A stretch of DNA of 64,000 nucleotides. Origin: Eriocheir sinensis. Its lineage: Eukaryota; Arthropoda; Malacostraca; Decapoda; Varunidae. Under the pieces are notes generated by a model. That model made no database searches and was not told the origin of the DNA. It was given only the letters and a program-made list of their open reading frames with translations. Positions 10,210 through 25,069 of the stretch are shown here, piece by piece; within the stretch, counting starts at the first letter, position 1, and each line of letters starts with the position of its first letter. The position numbers and the translations under genes are program-made. The stretch is taken from NCBI RefSeq assembly GCF_024679095.1, contig NW_026112159.1, positions 117,501 to 181,500 of the forward strand, read 5' to 3'.

Positions 10210-11183
10210 CGCCTTCACCCTGTTTGCCACACATAATCTTCCTTGCACATCAACACATTCATTGGCGGGTGAGGGAAGGAATATCTTGGACTTTTTTTTC
10301 GTTGTCATTTCGTATTTGTTATCTAGTGATGCCTTAGAGCGTTGTTCTTGTTAATTTTTTTCGTTATTTTTTTGTGTTATTGATTGATGTTATTGTTTTT
10401 GTTTATTTACAGGAGTTCGTAGTCATTTGACCACCACTGAAAAAAAAGTTCCCACTGATTTCACAAAAGTTCCCACGCCTTCTCAAAAGCTCCCACTGTA
10501 ATAATCACATCCACGTAGTTGTTTTACTTTTTGGGTGACCTGGCAGACGATTCTCACTTAATAAACACGTAAAAGATGATGAAACTGTTACACATATAAA
10601 CAGCAGCTGATGATAATGGGCAAGTTAGCGTAAGATGATGTATAGGGAATGGTGATAAAAATGATGACATAAATAACATGAAGAAAAATAATAACTGAAA
10701 AAAGAGCAACATTTATAAGAAAAAAGACAATAATAAGGAAATGGAAAGCAAGAAAAGTAAGACAAAAGGATAAAAAGAAGAAAACACGATGCTAGTCATG
10801 GTGGCAATGATAATGACTGTGACATGTGTTCTGTGAGCGGGACGAAACTTAAGTACCCAAATGCTGAATAGGTGGATGTCTAAGGTGCTTGGGAATGTCT
10901 GATGCTATCCCAAAAATCTAGTTAAACAACTATAAAGCATCCATCGTTAATAATCATTGTCATATTTGGCCCGATAATTTGAATGTCAAGAAAAATATTT
11001 TGTCTTCAACAATAGGTCATAGAGACTTCTTAGTAGTCTCATTTTATTTGTATTACAGTTCTGCATCTTTTGGTGTATAGTACATTCGGTTTTATACATA
11101 TTATCGGTTTAAAATAGGAGATAGATATGAAAAAAAAATATGCCGATTTTGAGTATTTAGCAACTTAAGAAAAGTTTAAAAAA

Positions 11184-11190
<7 letters not shown>
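10206..11190. other. No gene seen; AT-rich unique DNA with a short tandem word
   Basis: At 10440-10500 the word AAAAGTTCCCAC (with one AAAAGCTCCCAC) occurs three times at ~20-25 base spacing. The rest is A-rich with short frames only. The partner is about 32340-33180. Confidence 0.6.
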
Positions 11191-11191
<1 letters not shown>

Positions 11192-11260
<69 letters not shown>

Positions 11261-11428
11261 TCTTTGTCTGTGTGTGTGTGTACCTGTGTGTGTGTGCCTG
11301 TGCCTGATATATGTGTACGTGTGTGCGTGGGCAGGTGAGTGTGTGGCGAAGCCGGGGAATTGTTCCATAACGTAGCGGCCCGTCAGGCATGGGAAGCCAT
11401 CTGGCGGGGGGGGGGGGGGGGGAGAGAG

Positions 11429-11515
<87 letters not shown>
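11192..11515. repeat. (GT)n, G-run and (GA)n microsatellite cluster
   Basis: (GT)n at 11192-11259 is followed by degenerate GT to 11330, a G homopolymer at about 11404-11421, and (GA)n at 11423-11515. In the right arm the GA block is almost absent (only a short CT run near 32110-32120), while the CA block remains (32270-32335). Confidence 0.95.
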
Positions 11516-11516
<1 letters not shown>

Positions 11517-11529
11517 GAAATGCAAATCA

Positions 11530-11740
11530 TGGAGGTCGCTGTTGGAGCCAAGACCTAATTTGGTGTGTGCGGGGCGGGCGGTGAGGACAGGGGCGAGGCC
11601 AGCCACTCCGGGCCTTCCGTGCGGGGTCAGGAGAAGTCAGAGCACCCTGCCGCGCCTCCCGTCCCCGTGTTGCCCGGCCCTGCCCGACACACCCCTCCCA
11701 CCATAATGTTCTGCCTTCGTTTCGGCAGAGACTGAGAGCA
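11530..11740. other. GC- and CpG-rich patch, no clear gene
   Basis: A 200-base block with many CG dinucleotides and GGGCGGGCGG/CCGCGCC words, strikingly GC-rich for the surroundings. Open frames on the minus strand are Arg/Pro-rich and lack domains. It could be an island-like regulatory patch or an old GC-rich repeat. The partner is 31920-32100. Confidence 0.4.
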
Positions 11741-12040
11741 TGACTGAGCAATTGGATATTTTTGGACCCCGTCAGTGCCTAGCGTATTCCTTTTACTCTC
11801 TCCCCTTTTTTTTTTTGTCCGTTTTCGGTTCGGGTGTTTTTTTTCCGCTTGCTCACGTCCTTCCTTGGCAGAAAATGGGATTGGAGGGGATTGGGGTTCC
11901 CTTTTTTTATCGGCTAGTCGTAGTATTGCAACAGAAAAACGGCTGCGAGGGTATTAGGTCTTCCTCTATTAAGGATGTGTGTGTTTTGTGTGATTTGGAG
12001 GAGCAAGAGGAGGAGGAGGAGGAGGAAAGGATAAAAAAGT

Positions 12041-12412
12041 TTTTTTTTTTTTTTACGTCGTTGCCTGTTGCGCCGGTAGGCATCTTCGTGGTGGGGCCTG
12101 ATGGTCGGCCCAAGGCTTCTTCCAGGTGGGGCCTGATGGTCGGCCCAGCCCGTTCTGGCGCAGGCGAGTGTTTATAGTGGCGCCATCTTGCATTGGCTCA
12201 TGCTGCCCCCCGGAACTCGTTCTTGATTCGCTTGGACGGCTTCCTCTAGAGTCCGGGTTGATGGGTGGTCTTCAGGACAGCATGTGGGTAGTTTTAAGCC
12301 ACTCGGCGGGGACTGAAAAATCCGAGTGGTAGCGTGGGGATTCGAACCCGCGTCGTCCATCACGCGGTGAATGTGGGCCCAGTACGCTACCAGATCGGCC
12401 ACCGCCTACCCA
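12041..12412 (-). mobile_element. SINE1, tRNA-derived, near full length
   Basis: Read on the minus strand, it begins at 12412 with a tRNA-like head. This has an A-box region (GGCCGATCTGGTAGCG), a possible long variable arm and a B-box GGGTTCGAATCCC near 12338-12350. The body holds CACTCGCCTGCGCCAGAACG and a ~39-bp segment (GGGCCGACCATCAGGCCCC) present twice in tandem, then ends in ACGTC and poly(A) (T-run 12041-12054). A (GGA)n run adjoins the tail. The partner is 31204-31582 (+). Four other pieces of the same body occur in the window's non-P1-arm regions. Confidence 0.85.
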
Positions 12413-13177
12413 TGCATGTGGGATGAGTGAGTGTTGATACGAATGGACTGTTTTGATCGTAATGTTGAATATAATGTTATGTTTCATGTTGATGTTGATT
12501 CATGTATTATCGATGGGAAATTATGAACGGTGTTTTGTGTTACTTTTTGTTAAAAGAAACTAATTTGTTCATTTTTACATGTGTGTGGCGTTGGTGTGTT
12601 GAGGAAAGTGCGTTCTGAGTCTCAAGCAAACAATTATTAGGTATTTATGAAGAAAGGAATGTTGTTTTATGAAAAGAGAATATATCCAAGGAAAGAATGT
12701 CGTGTGTGTGTGTGTGTGTGTTCGCGCAACAGTTGAAAGTTTTACGGGGACAATTGGAAAGATAAAATGATAATGTGAACGAAGGTGAGCGAGAGAAAAA
12801 ATAACAATAAAGAAATTAATGATGGGATTAATAAAAGAAGAAAAGTGCACGCTAAGATAAGAGAAAAAAGGCTATATTGGATCTTAGGTGGTGCTGATTT
12901 ATGTAGAAAAATAATTAGAAGAAAATGCTAATTGTGTTATGCAGAATGGGAATTGAGTAGAATGTTTTGGTAACATTGATAAATTTTTCGTGCCGTGATG
13001 AAAAAATCGTCTTTCAGCACAAGTAAAAGTATGGGGAATAAAACGTGAAGTGTATAATGCGGACTGAGAACTGAATCTATATTTTTTTGTAACGTTTCTG
13101 GCCGTGAAGTTCTCGTTCGTAATGGACAGGACGCGGCGCACGAAGAAAAATATTAACACAAACTCTTTTTACCTTGA
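12413..13177. other. No gene seen; AT-rich DNA
   Basis: Contains a short (GT)n run at 12701-12720 and otherwise low-GC sequence with short frames. The partner is about 30418-31200. Confidence 0.6.
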
Positions 13178-13414
13178 TTACTAATGGACGAAGGTTGGCG
13201 GCGGCAGGTTAGCGAGTGGCTACCGGCGGTTGTCCCGTCGCGGGATGTGCTGCTCGTTACTAATGGACGAAGGTTGGCGGCGGCGGGTTAGCGAGTGGCT
13301 ACCGGCGATTGTCCCGTCGCGGGATGTGCTGCTCGTTACTAATGGACGAAGGTTGGCGGCGGCGGGTTAGCGAGTGGCTACCGGCGATTGTCCCTTCGCG
13401 GGATGTGCTGCTCG
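13178..13414. repeat. 79-bp unit in three tandem copies
   Basis: Copies start at 13178, 13257 and 13336. Each contains ACTAATGGACGAAGG, a GC-rich GGCGGCGGGTTAGCGAG segment and CGCGGGATGTGCTGCTCG. They differ by only 1-3 bases. Right-arm partners are at 30180-30415, also three copies, so the triplication predates the arm duplication. Confidence 0.92.
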
Positions 13415-14059
13415 TTATTCGCTCTTGTCCATCTTTCATGCATTTAATATTTCATGTTCTCTGTTATTCATTGTTCTTGTGTGCATATTTCCTAACATTT
13501 CTGTTTACTCTACCTTTACCACTTTGTATTCATCATATTTTATATGTCCAATCCTCCTCAATCGTTATTTTTTCCCAGGACTTATTAATTGTCTTTTTGT
13601 TGTTGTTTCTGGTATTTTACCTTCATATTATTTTTCTTATTTTCCTTCACCTCGTATATGTTTTCCTCAGCCTCTGCGTTATATTTTTTTTTGTCTTTCT
13701 AGCTGACTAGCTCAACAGGGCAATTACTCAATTACCGCTAATACATTAGATGATGTATTAAGTTTACCACTAAGTCATATTTTCTAACACTGGATAAAAT
13801 GCGTTTCTGAAAGGATTATTATTCCCTTTTATCCGGTGATATGTTAACACTGCCTTGCTCTCTAAGGACTTTCTTTCCACTCACCTTTTCACCTTTGAAT
13901 CAGTGCACCTCAGCCTTTTTGTAACTAGTCAAAACGCATCGGTAAAAAACTTATTTGATCTTTTATTGTGAGTACTTTTTCCTAACTTTCGTCCAACATT
14001 CTTTGAACTCACCTTTTGATCACCTTTTACTTATTTTGCCTCCAGCTTATACTGATTAC
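13415..14059. other. No gene seen; AT-rich DNA between repeats
   Basis: T/A-rich with hydrophobic low-complexity frames only. It includes recurrent phrases such as TTTTATCCGGTGAT and CACCTTTTCACC that also echo in 14440-14560, suggesting an old degenerate repeat. Confidence 0.5.
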
Positions 14060-14355
14060 GCCTCCGTGGTCTAGTGGTCAGCGCGCCTGGCTACTACTCC
14101 GCTAGCCCGGGTTCGAATCCCGGCCCGGGCAGTCGGCGTCCAGCTCACCCAGCTGTTCATCCTCCCTTTCGGGCTGGTCGATAAATGGGTACCTGGGGAA
14201 ACCTGGGGAAGGTAAACTGTGGTAGCCCGGATGTCACACTGGCCCTGTGTCCCAGGGTAATGGGCTCCCTCCCACCACAGGCTCAAGGGCCAATGCTACG
14301 GATATAAGCACCGAGGCACGCGCTGCTACAGCGTATGCCTCCAACTTTACCTTAT
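14060..14355 (+). mobile_element. SINE2, tRNA-derived, ~295 bp
   Basis: The head (14060-14131) is tRNA-like, with A-box GTGGTCTAGTGGTCA and B-box GGGTTCGAATCCC and closing GC-rich T-arm pairs. It resembles Glu/Asp-type tRNAs, but the anticodon stem is degenerate. The body has CTGGGGAAACCTGGGGAA and CACTGGCCCTGTGTCCC, and the 3' end is GCACCGAGGC...CCAACTTTACCTTA. The same 3' end appears alone at 42012-42061. The partner is 29235-29528 (-). Confidence 0.85.
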
Positions 14356-14916
14356 GCTGATTGAAATGCGCCTCCTTTCATCCGTTGCTTTTTAATATAT
14401 TTATAACAGTATCCTGCCGTCCACACGCCTTGCATTAACTTATTATTCACCTCTTAATTATTTTGGCTCCACCATTCCTTATCTTACTAATTAAAATGCT
14501 TTACTGAAAACTTTATTCGGTTTATTTTTTTAATGTATTTCTGACACTTTTTTTCCCATCCTTACTCTTTGTAGTCACCTCCAGGACACATTTTACAACT
14601 CAGCACGCAAATTTTCTTCACTAATTAGAACTAATCAATTTCCACTCCTTAGTAATTAAAATCCATTACTGAAAACATCATTCGTTCATATTAGCTGAAA
14701 GTTTATTCCTTTCTGTTATTCCTTCCGTACCTTTTGCCTTCACTTCTTATACTACTCTTTTTACAATGCTGCTTCAACTTTTTTTACACTACTTGCCTTG
14801 CCATACTGGAAACGGTACTAGTGTCTCTATCCGGTGCTAATAAAGTTTTTTTTTCTGCTTTTCATAAACTTCACTTCCGTCTCATTACCTTCTTCTATTA
14901 AGTGCACTTGTCTCAT
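14356..14916. other. No gene seen; degenerate AT-rich repeat-like DNA
   Basis: Three loose repeats of phrases like ATTAAAATGC...TACTGAAAAC and CACTCCTTAGTAATT occur at about 14490, 14650 and (weakly) 14370. No open frame of interest. The partner is 28681-29234. Confidence 0.5.
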
Positions 14917-17095
14917 CATCATCATCATCATTTCATCGACGCCTGCTCCTAGGAGTTCCCACCAGGGGATGGCTACGGCACAAGAGCTTCCAACTTTCTC
15001 TAGCCAGACACTCCCTCCTTGCCTCCTCAAAGTTTCTCAAAGATCTTTCCCACCTCTCCCTAACGTACTCATGCACCCTATCCCTCCTTTCACTGGAGGT
15101 CGTCCTCCAGTATTCCCTCCCTCTATCTCACTCACATACACCCTTCTGGTTATCTTACTCTCCTCCATTCGCTCCATGTGGCCAAACTACTGTAAAGTCT
15201 GTCGCTTCACTTCTTCCACCACTCCACACTTCTTCCCTTCACCCCTGTGACACATTCCAAAACGCTCGTACACACTTTCATTACTCATTCCATCCATTCT
15301 ACTCACACCACAAGCACTCCTCAAATAACTCATTTCCACTGCCTGCACTCTAGACCTCTGACTTTCATTCCAGGCCCACTTATCACTTGCATACGTGAGG
15401 GTTGGTACTATTATTGTATTTCTCGTGTCTCTCCCTCCATACCACCATGCTTACACATAACTGATCCAAGGTACTTAAACTCATTGACCTCCTCCATTTC
15501 TTCACCATTCAAAATTATTTTGCATTCTTTTTCACATTCAATTCCCACTCTATATGGGCATACAAAATCTACAACCTCACTTCTACTTCGCTCACAAATC
15601 ATCACTTTACTTTTGTTGATATTTACTTTCAGCTTTCTCCTATTTCATACACTATCAAAAACACTGACCAAATTTTGTAGGTCACTTTCATTTTCTGCAT
15701 TGAACACCGTGTCATCAGCAAACAGTATCGAATTCAGTACCCACTTCCTTCCCTCATCGAACAGTCTTACTCCAACTTTCCCAACTTTGCCCTTAATTTC
15801 TCTAATAACACCATCCATATAAATATTGAATAACCATGGTGACATGACGCACCCTTGTCTTAAGCCCACTTTTATCTCAAAATGTTCACTTGTTTCTCCA
15901 GTAATTTTGACACATGCAGATGCATCCTTATAGAAAGACTTTATTGCACTAAGCAGTTTTCCTCCCACACCATCAATCTTTAAAACATCCCACAATGTAA
16001 TCCAATCGACTCTGTCATAAGCTTTTTTCCAAATCCATGAAGGCAGCGTATAGTTTCTTTCCTTTTGCTATTATTTTTTCTACTACCATCCTGAAAGCAA
16101 ATATCTGATCCACACATCCCCTTCCCTTCCTGAAGCCTCCTTGTTCTTCACTGATTTTCTCTTCTTCAAGTCTTTGCATCCTCTCTAATATGACTTTTCC
16201 ATATACCTTTCCGGGTATACTCAGGAGACTTATACCTCTATAGCTCCCACATTCCCCTCTCCTGCCCTCCCCTTGTAAACTGGGACAATGATGGCTTTCG
16301 TCCAGTCTGCTGCCACCTTCCATGCTACTTCACATATCTTGACCATCCATTTAACGACTACATCTCCTCCACACTTCAACTTTTTTGCTGTGAGTCCATC
16401 AGTTCCTGCTGCCTCTCCATTTTTTAATATTTGTATTGCCTGATTTACTTCTTCATATGTTATGCTTCTTTCTTTATATACTCCTCCTCTACCTCTACTC
16501 AAAACTGCTGCTGTTACAGCTGCTGGACGTCCATCCTCAAAATTCATTAAGTTTTTGAAATATTCTCTCCATCTCTTTCACAGCTTCCCCGTCTTTCAAC
16601 ATCTTTCCATTCACATCCATAGCTGCATCTATTTTACTTGAGGAGATATTTTCTGCATTTCTTTCGTTTTTTACTTCTTTCCAATACGATTTCCTGTTTC
16701 CTTTATATTTTTCACTTAGTCTTTTTCCGAAGTCTTCGTCAACTCTCTTCTTACTTACTTGTATTGCTTGTTTTAATTTCAGTTTGCATTCTCTATATTT
16801 CTTTTTCCTTTCCCTTTTTACTTGTTCAGACACATTTCTTTCTTGAGTTTTCTTAAAAGTTCCTTTCTTTTTACAATCCTCCTTATCTCTTCTGTCCACC
16901 AGGGATTTCTTTTCTTTTCCATCTCTCACCACTTTCATCCCTAACACTTTTTTGTTGCAGTTACCATTACTTCTTTAAATATTCCAAAACTTTTCAATAT
17001 TTGTATTATCTTTTACACTTTCCCATTTTTCACTTAAGGCCTTTGCACTTATCTCCAACACGCTAATTAAAGCATCAATTTGATATTTTTCTTTT
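14917..17095 (-). pseudogene. LINE-B (RTE-like/jockey-like) reverse transcriptase, decayed copy
   Basis: The minus-strand frames, in order, give an endonuclease-RT linker (about 17060-16540), RT palm blocks including AAGTDGLTAKKLK, YRGISLLSIPGKVY and RLEEEKISEEQGGFRKGRG, then GLRQGCVMSPWLFNIYMD and the catalytic FADDT motif near 15715. C-terminal blocks follow (FKYLGS and a PLVGTPR-like end), then a (CAT)n tail at 14917-14933. The endonuclease is missing, so the copy is 5' truncated. An extra A in the AEKAYD region (GAAAAAAGC near 16020) breaks the frame. This arm keeps GRGCVDQ intact where the right arm lost two bases. Family assignment rests on motif order. Confidence 0.85.
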
Positions 17096-18095
17096 GCCGA
17101 CTGCGATTATAATTTCTTTGTATTCATTTCACAATTTTCTTTTCCCTTCTCATATTATCTCCAAATACATCCAGTTATATCATTTACAAGATCGACAAAC
17201 AAACTTCTCTTCTGTTGATATTCTAATTTATTCTCATCTATACACATATTTATTTATTTGTTTACATTTTCCTTTTCCTCTCCCCTCTTTACCTCCACCT
17301 CTCCTGTTCCTCCATCTCCCTCTCCTCTACCTTTCACTTTCCTCCATCTCCTCCACCTTTCCTGTTCCTCCCTCTCCATCTCCTTCATCTTTCATGCTCC
17401 TCCCTCTCCTTCTCTTCCACATTTCCTGTTTCTCTCATCTTTCCTCTATCTCTTTCCCTCTCCTCCATCTTTCCCGTTCCTCCTTCTCCTCCACCTTTAA
17501 TCTCCACCGCCTCCACCGCAGTCCTGCCTTCCACTCTCTCCTCCCATCAAACTTCCCATTCATCTCCCTTTCACCTCCACTCTCGCCTTCCCTCTTCCTC
17601 TCCCTCTTTCTTCCCACTTACACGTTCAGTTTTTCCAGTTCCTTAATCCTCTTTCAGCACTTACAGTCATTCTCTCTCTTTTCCTCTTCCTCACTCTTCT
17701 TTTTATTATATGCAATGCTCTCTTGTTTCTCTTTGTTAACTATTTCGTCTTCCACATTATATCCATTTTTCCTTCCTCTTCCTCTTTATTTATTTTGCCA
17801 CATTCAGTTGATATCCTTCCCCTACCCTATCAGCACTCTTCTTCCTCCCTCTTCCTCCTTCCTCCCATTTCTCGTTCACTTCCTTCGTCATTCTCCTTTT
17901 CCTCTTTCGTTTTTTCATCCATTTCCCGGTACTCTTTTTCTCGTTTTTTCCTTCTTCCACATGCAAATTTGATCGCCAATTCTCATCCTCTCTGTCTTCC
18001 ACCTTCTCCACTCTCTCCTTCTTCCTCATTATTTTACTTTCTTACTCATGTTCTCTCCTTTTTGTTTTCTTTTAAAGGAGGAGGAATCAATGAAC
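17096..18095. repeat. Polypyrimidine tract, ~1 kb
   Basis: Mostly C/T with CCTCCACCTCTCC and CTTTCC-type words. The complementary purine tract is 25504-26480. Frames are Ser/Pro/Leu/Phe-rich and not protein-like. It sits immediately upstream of LINE-B. Confidence 0.8.
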
Positions 18096-18507
18096 GCGCC
18101 TGATGGGACAAAGATGAAAAGGTCAAAGAGGAAAGGAGTTGGTGGATAGCTGTAATTGATTAATTACTGACGTGTATTCTGCAGGCAGTTTCATTAATGC
18201 CCAGAATAAATGAAACACAAAATATAGATCGACATTTACCGGATTATTGCACGCAAGGAAAATAATGTAATTGCAGTTGAAACACATGAATTGCATTTGC
18301 CTGGAAGATGACTTGGTTAAACAGCACGGGGCCGCGTCGATCATGATTGAAACTGACTATGAAAGATACAAATAATGTAAGGTAGACATTTGCTGGCTTA
18401 ATACATACAGGAAAATACTATGTGATTATAATAATGACAAAAATACCAGTAAAGAATAGTAATAATAAAATAATAGTAATAGTATGAACGACAATAACAC
18501 AATAACC
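18096..18507. other. No gene seen; unique AT-rich DNA
   Basis: Moderately AT-rich with no repeated words and no protein-like frame. The partner at about 25070-25500 is nearly identical. Confidence 0.5.
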
Positions 18508-18676
<169 letters not shown>

Positions 18677-20190
18677 TCCGTTTTAATTTTTCCTGGGCGG
18701 TTGAACACTTTATGGCTCTCCTCCATTCTACTGTGTTTTCTGCCCTATGCTCATCCAATCCCATCAATGCCAAGTCTTCCTGGATACACTTCTCCACGTT
18801 TCCAAGGTCTATCAACTGGCCTCCTTCCTTCTACCTCTAATCTCTCCACAACTACCAGCACTGTATCCTCATCTGTTCTCTTTACATGTCCTAAACATCG
18901 GAGCCTTTCCCTTCTGAGCACTGTTTCCAGGTCCTCTTCTCCACATCTGTTAGCTACCTCTGCACTAGACACCCTGTCTTGCCACCTGATCCCCGCTATA
19001 TACCTCAGCCTTCTGCGATCACTTGCTCTCAATACCTCTGTCAAATTTCTAGTCAGAGCCCATGTCTCTGCTCTATACAACATCACTGATCTAATACACG
19101 CTTGGTACACCCCTGCTCTGCTCTTTAGAGGGATGCTACGTTTCACGAGCAGACTAGCCGCCCCACTTTAACCACGCTGCCGCCACTCTTGCTCTCACTG
19201 TCCTCTCTACTCCCGCCTCACAGTCCAGAACATCTCCCAAATAACAAGAAATGTTCTACCTCATCCATCCTTCCTCCATTCACCTCTAGTTCATCTCTTT
19301 CAGTTTCGTGTCCTTGCTGTCTCCTTACGCAAACTGGGCATGTAAAATTCTGCACTCCTCTTACATGTCTGAGGCCTGAGCATCTAAGGTGACACCACTG
19401 CCTGCAACATGTGCACATGACTGAATTTACACCTACTCCCTTCCCACAGCATCCACATGGATATTTTCCTGATTTAATATTTTCTCTTGCTTCTTTTCCA
19501 GTCACCATATACTTTGTTTTTTTTCCATATTAATTTTCAAAACTCTCTCCTCCATTCCTTCCTTCCATTTATTAAACTTTTCTTTCACTTCTTCTGCTGT
19601 CTCTGCATTTACTACCAAGTCATCTGCATACAGCAGCTCCCATGGTGCCTCTCCTCCTGCTTCCTTTGTTGCCTCCTCCATTACTGTTATAAACAAGAGC
19701 GGGCTAAGGGCAGATTCCTAGTGAACTCCCACTCCAATTTTGAACACATCTGATGCTCCCACCACTGTTTTCATTCCTCATTTTGTACCCTCATATAGTC
19801 CCATCACCGATTCAACCAATCTTTCCGGTACTCTTTGTCTTCTCATGCCCATCTTATAATTTCCCCTGGTATTCTGTCAAACGCTTTCTCTAGAGCTACA
19901 AAAACATGATACAATCTCCTCCTCTTCTCCATAAACCTTTCCTGAAGTCCTGTCATAGTACATATTGCTCCACTTGTTGATCTTCCAGAGCAAATGCCAA
20001 ACTGATATTTATCAATTCTCATTATCCTTCTCAGCCTCTTCTCCAGGACTTTTTCATATACCTTCCCGCCATGCTCCAGTAACCTTATCCCCCTAGAGTT
20101 ACCACATTTCAAAGCATCTCCTTTCCCTTTAGAAATAGGTATAGTGTAGCTTCCTTTCTAATCTTCTGGTATTTCTCCCTTTTTTAATAC
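18677..20190 (-). pseudogene. LINE-A (RTE-like) 3' half, truncated by the P1 breakpoint
   Basis: This is the reverse-oriented copy of the LINE-A 3' region described at 22396-24886. It holds RT blocks (KYQFGICSGRSTSGA, the YADDLV catalytic motif near 19630), the cysteine-rich PCGCCGKGVG domain and the C-terminal region. The element stops at 20190, inside its RT region, where the sequence changes to a CR1 tail. The truncation therefore coincides with the inner P1 breakpoint. Confidence 0.88.
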
Positions 20191-20515
20191 AAACAACGGA
20201 AAAACAATTCAAGCAAAGCGATGCAATACCGACATCGGCAGGAGCTATCTCTCGAATAGAGTTGTTCGCCACTGGAACAGCCTTCCTGCAGAAGTGGTTA
20301 GCGCAGAGACAATCAACTCCTTCAAGAAACGCATTGATCGCCACTTTGGAGTGAACTGAACGTTCCCAAGAGTAGGTGCACAAGTGCTTTAATCCTTCCC
20401 TGCAAGCCACTCCTATGGCAAACGGATTGATTAAATCACTGAACGCAGGCAGCCTAGTAAAGAGCCAACAGGCTTTCTGCTGCCTGCTAGTCCATGTTTC
20501 CATGTTTCCTCCTCC
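20191..20515 (+). pseudogene. CR1-like LINE 3' end with 3' UTR
   Basis: The first ~170 bases encode the terminal CR1 block (VVRHWNSLPAEVV, FKKRIDRHFGVN, stop near 20360). About 150 bases of 3' UTR follow, with CCAAGAGTAGGTGCACAAG and a CCATGTTTCCATGTTTCC end. It is close to, but not identical with, the CR1 tails in the P2 arms (42312-43137 and 56447-57260), so it is a separate insertion of the same family. It starts exactly where LINE-A homology ends. Confidence 0.85.
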
Positions 20516-20540
20516 TCCTACTACTACTACTACTACTACT

Positions 20541-20690
20541 ACTATAAACACTCGCCTGCGCCAGAACGGGCTGGGCCGACCATCAGGACCCACCTGGAAG
20601 AAGCCTTGGGCCGACCATCAGGACCCACCGGGAAAAAGCCTACCGGCGCTATAGGCCGCGACGTAAACAAAAAAAAACAAAAAAAAAAAC
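20541..20690 (+). mobile_element. SINE1 3' fragment
   Basis: Starts at ACTATAAACACTCGCCTGCG and carries the duplicated GGGCCGACCATCAGGACCC segment, the CCTACCGGCGCTATAGG segment and an A-rich tail (20668-20690). The tRNA head is missing. (ACT)n precedes it. Confidence 0.85.
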
Positions 20691-21065
<375 letters not shown>

Positions 21066-21210
21066 CTTTCTTTTCTTTTTCTTTTTTTCCCCTTGCTGTC
21101 AGAGCCTCCGAGTCAGCGAGCCTTTCAACACACAAGTTCATTTTCGCGTTCACATAATTTCTGCCTTTTATCTGTTTTTTTTTTCACGTCACCTTGAATG
21201 CAAATTGATT

Positions 21211-21263
<53 letters not shown>
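21211..21263. repeat. (GT)n at the SINE3 3' end
   Basis: Pure GT dinucleotides, which would read as a (CA)n tail on the SINE3 strand. Confidence 0.93.
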
Positions 21264-21266
<3 letters not shown>

Positions 21267-21555
21267 TCACCGCTTGGTCTGCTGCGGGTCTCTCTCCAGA
21301 CAGCCAGCCGTTCCCCTACGGAAGAGCACAGAGCTCGTAGTACCGATCTTTGGGTAAGACTGAGACCACTCACAAACAACACACCGCGACAACGAGGTCA
21401 CAACTCCTTGCCTGACGTCGCGTACCTACTCACTGCTAGGTGAACAGGGGCTACACGTGAAAGAAGATAATCCCAACTTATCTTTACCCGGCCGGAGAAT
21501 CGAACCCCGGTCCTTCTAGTTGTGAGGCAGACGCTCTATCCACTATGCTACCGGG

Positions 21556-21558
<3 letters not shown>
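21264..21558 (-). mobile_element. SINE3, tRNA-Val-derived
   Basis: The minus strand from 21558 folds as a tRNA: acceptor GGCCCGG, D-arm GCATAGTGGATAGAGC, anticodon loop CTCACAA (CAC, valine), T-arm CGGGGTTCGATTCTCCG and a closing GCCGGGT segment. A ~220-base unrelated body follows. The element ends at a (CA)n run on its 3' side (21211-21263). A (GT)n run (21559-21608) lies on its 5' side. The acceptor pairing is imperfect and a SINE body continues from it, so this is a retroposon, not a functional tRNA gene. Confidence 0.8.

Positions 21559-21608
<50 letters not shown>
21559..21608. repeat. (GT)n microsatellite
   Basis: Pure GT run abutting the tRNA-like head of SINE3. Confidence 0.95.
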
Positions 21609-21611
<3 letters not shown>

Positions 21612-21699
21612 ACCGCAGACCCTTTCATCCCCTGCTAGTTATTTATCATGATCTCGTTGGCTTATGTTTAGTGTGTGTTTTGTTTTACGTATGTAAGAA

Positions 21700-22260
21700 C
21701 ATTTTCCAGGTAATTAAGTTATCTATTGTTTCATCTTTTCGTCGTCTTTCATGCAATTCAGTGTTTCATGAAATTTAGTGTTCCAAAACCAATTACAATC
21801 CTTTCCCTTGCGCTAATTAACATTGTAAATGTTTGCTTATTTTATATAATTCATTTGTGAACGAATATATTTTCACGTAACCTCATTTCTGCATCGCTTA
21901 ATCTACTCATCTTTTCTGGAGACGTAATTCCGTGTGTTGAAAGCAGTCACAAATATTATCTATTTTTTTCCGACTGAATTAATGATGTTACTTCATTTTG
22001 TTTATTTTTTACATATTTTTTCGCAACTCCGTACAATTCCCAGTAACTTGATTTCGAATTTCGCATAATCTATTTCTTCCTCTGTTATGCAAACGTAATA
22101 TCGCGTGTGTCCAGTGCAATTATTATCTCTCCTGGTTTGCATTATTTCTGCAAGTGTTTGTCAATGTTTGTGGAGTGCATTCAAACATAATTTTTTTTTC
22201 AAGCATCACAACTTCTGCATCTGCTTAATCTATTCGTCGTCTGTTATGCAAACGTGTCTT
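21700..22260. repeat. Degenerate tandem repeat, ~157-171 bp period, about four copies
   Basis: An anchor phrase built from AATCTATT, TCGTCGTCT and TTATGCAAACGTAAT recurs at about 21744, 21915, 22081 and 22238, with successive spacings of ~171, 166 and 157. Intervening sequence is AT-rich with weaker matches (TCTGCATC, GTGTGT, AATTAA). There is no coding frame. Confidence 0.6.
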
Positions 22261-22262
22261 CC

Positions 22263-22308
22263 TCCTCTTCTTCTTCTTCTTTTTATTCTTATTGTTCTTC
22301 TTCTTCTT

Positions 22309-22395
<87 letters not shown>
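22263..22395. repeat. (TTC)n passing into (TTA)n microsatellite
   Basis: TTC triplets to about 22337, then ATT/TTA triplets to 22395, directly abutting LINE-A. Confidence 0.95.

Positions 22396-25069
<2,674 letters not shown>

Noticed and set aside
14060..14131. Functional tRNA gene
   Set aside because: A- and B-box are present but the anticodon stem is degenerate and a SINE body continues from the 3' end.
21487..21558. Functional tRNA-Val gene
   Set aside because: The cloverleaf is good apart from mismatches in the acceptor and anticodon stems, but a ~220-base SINE body follows without a Pol III terminator directly after the T-arm.
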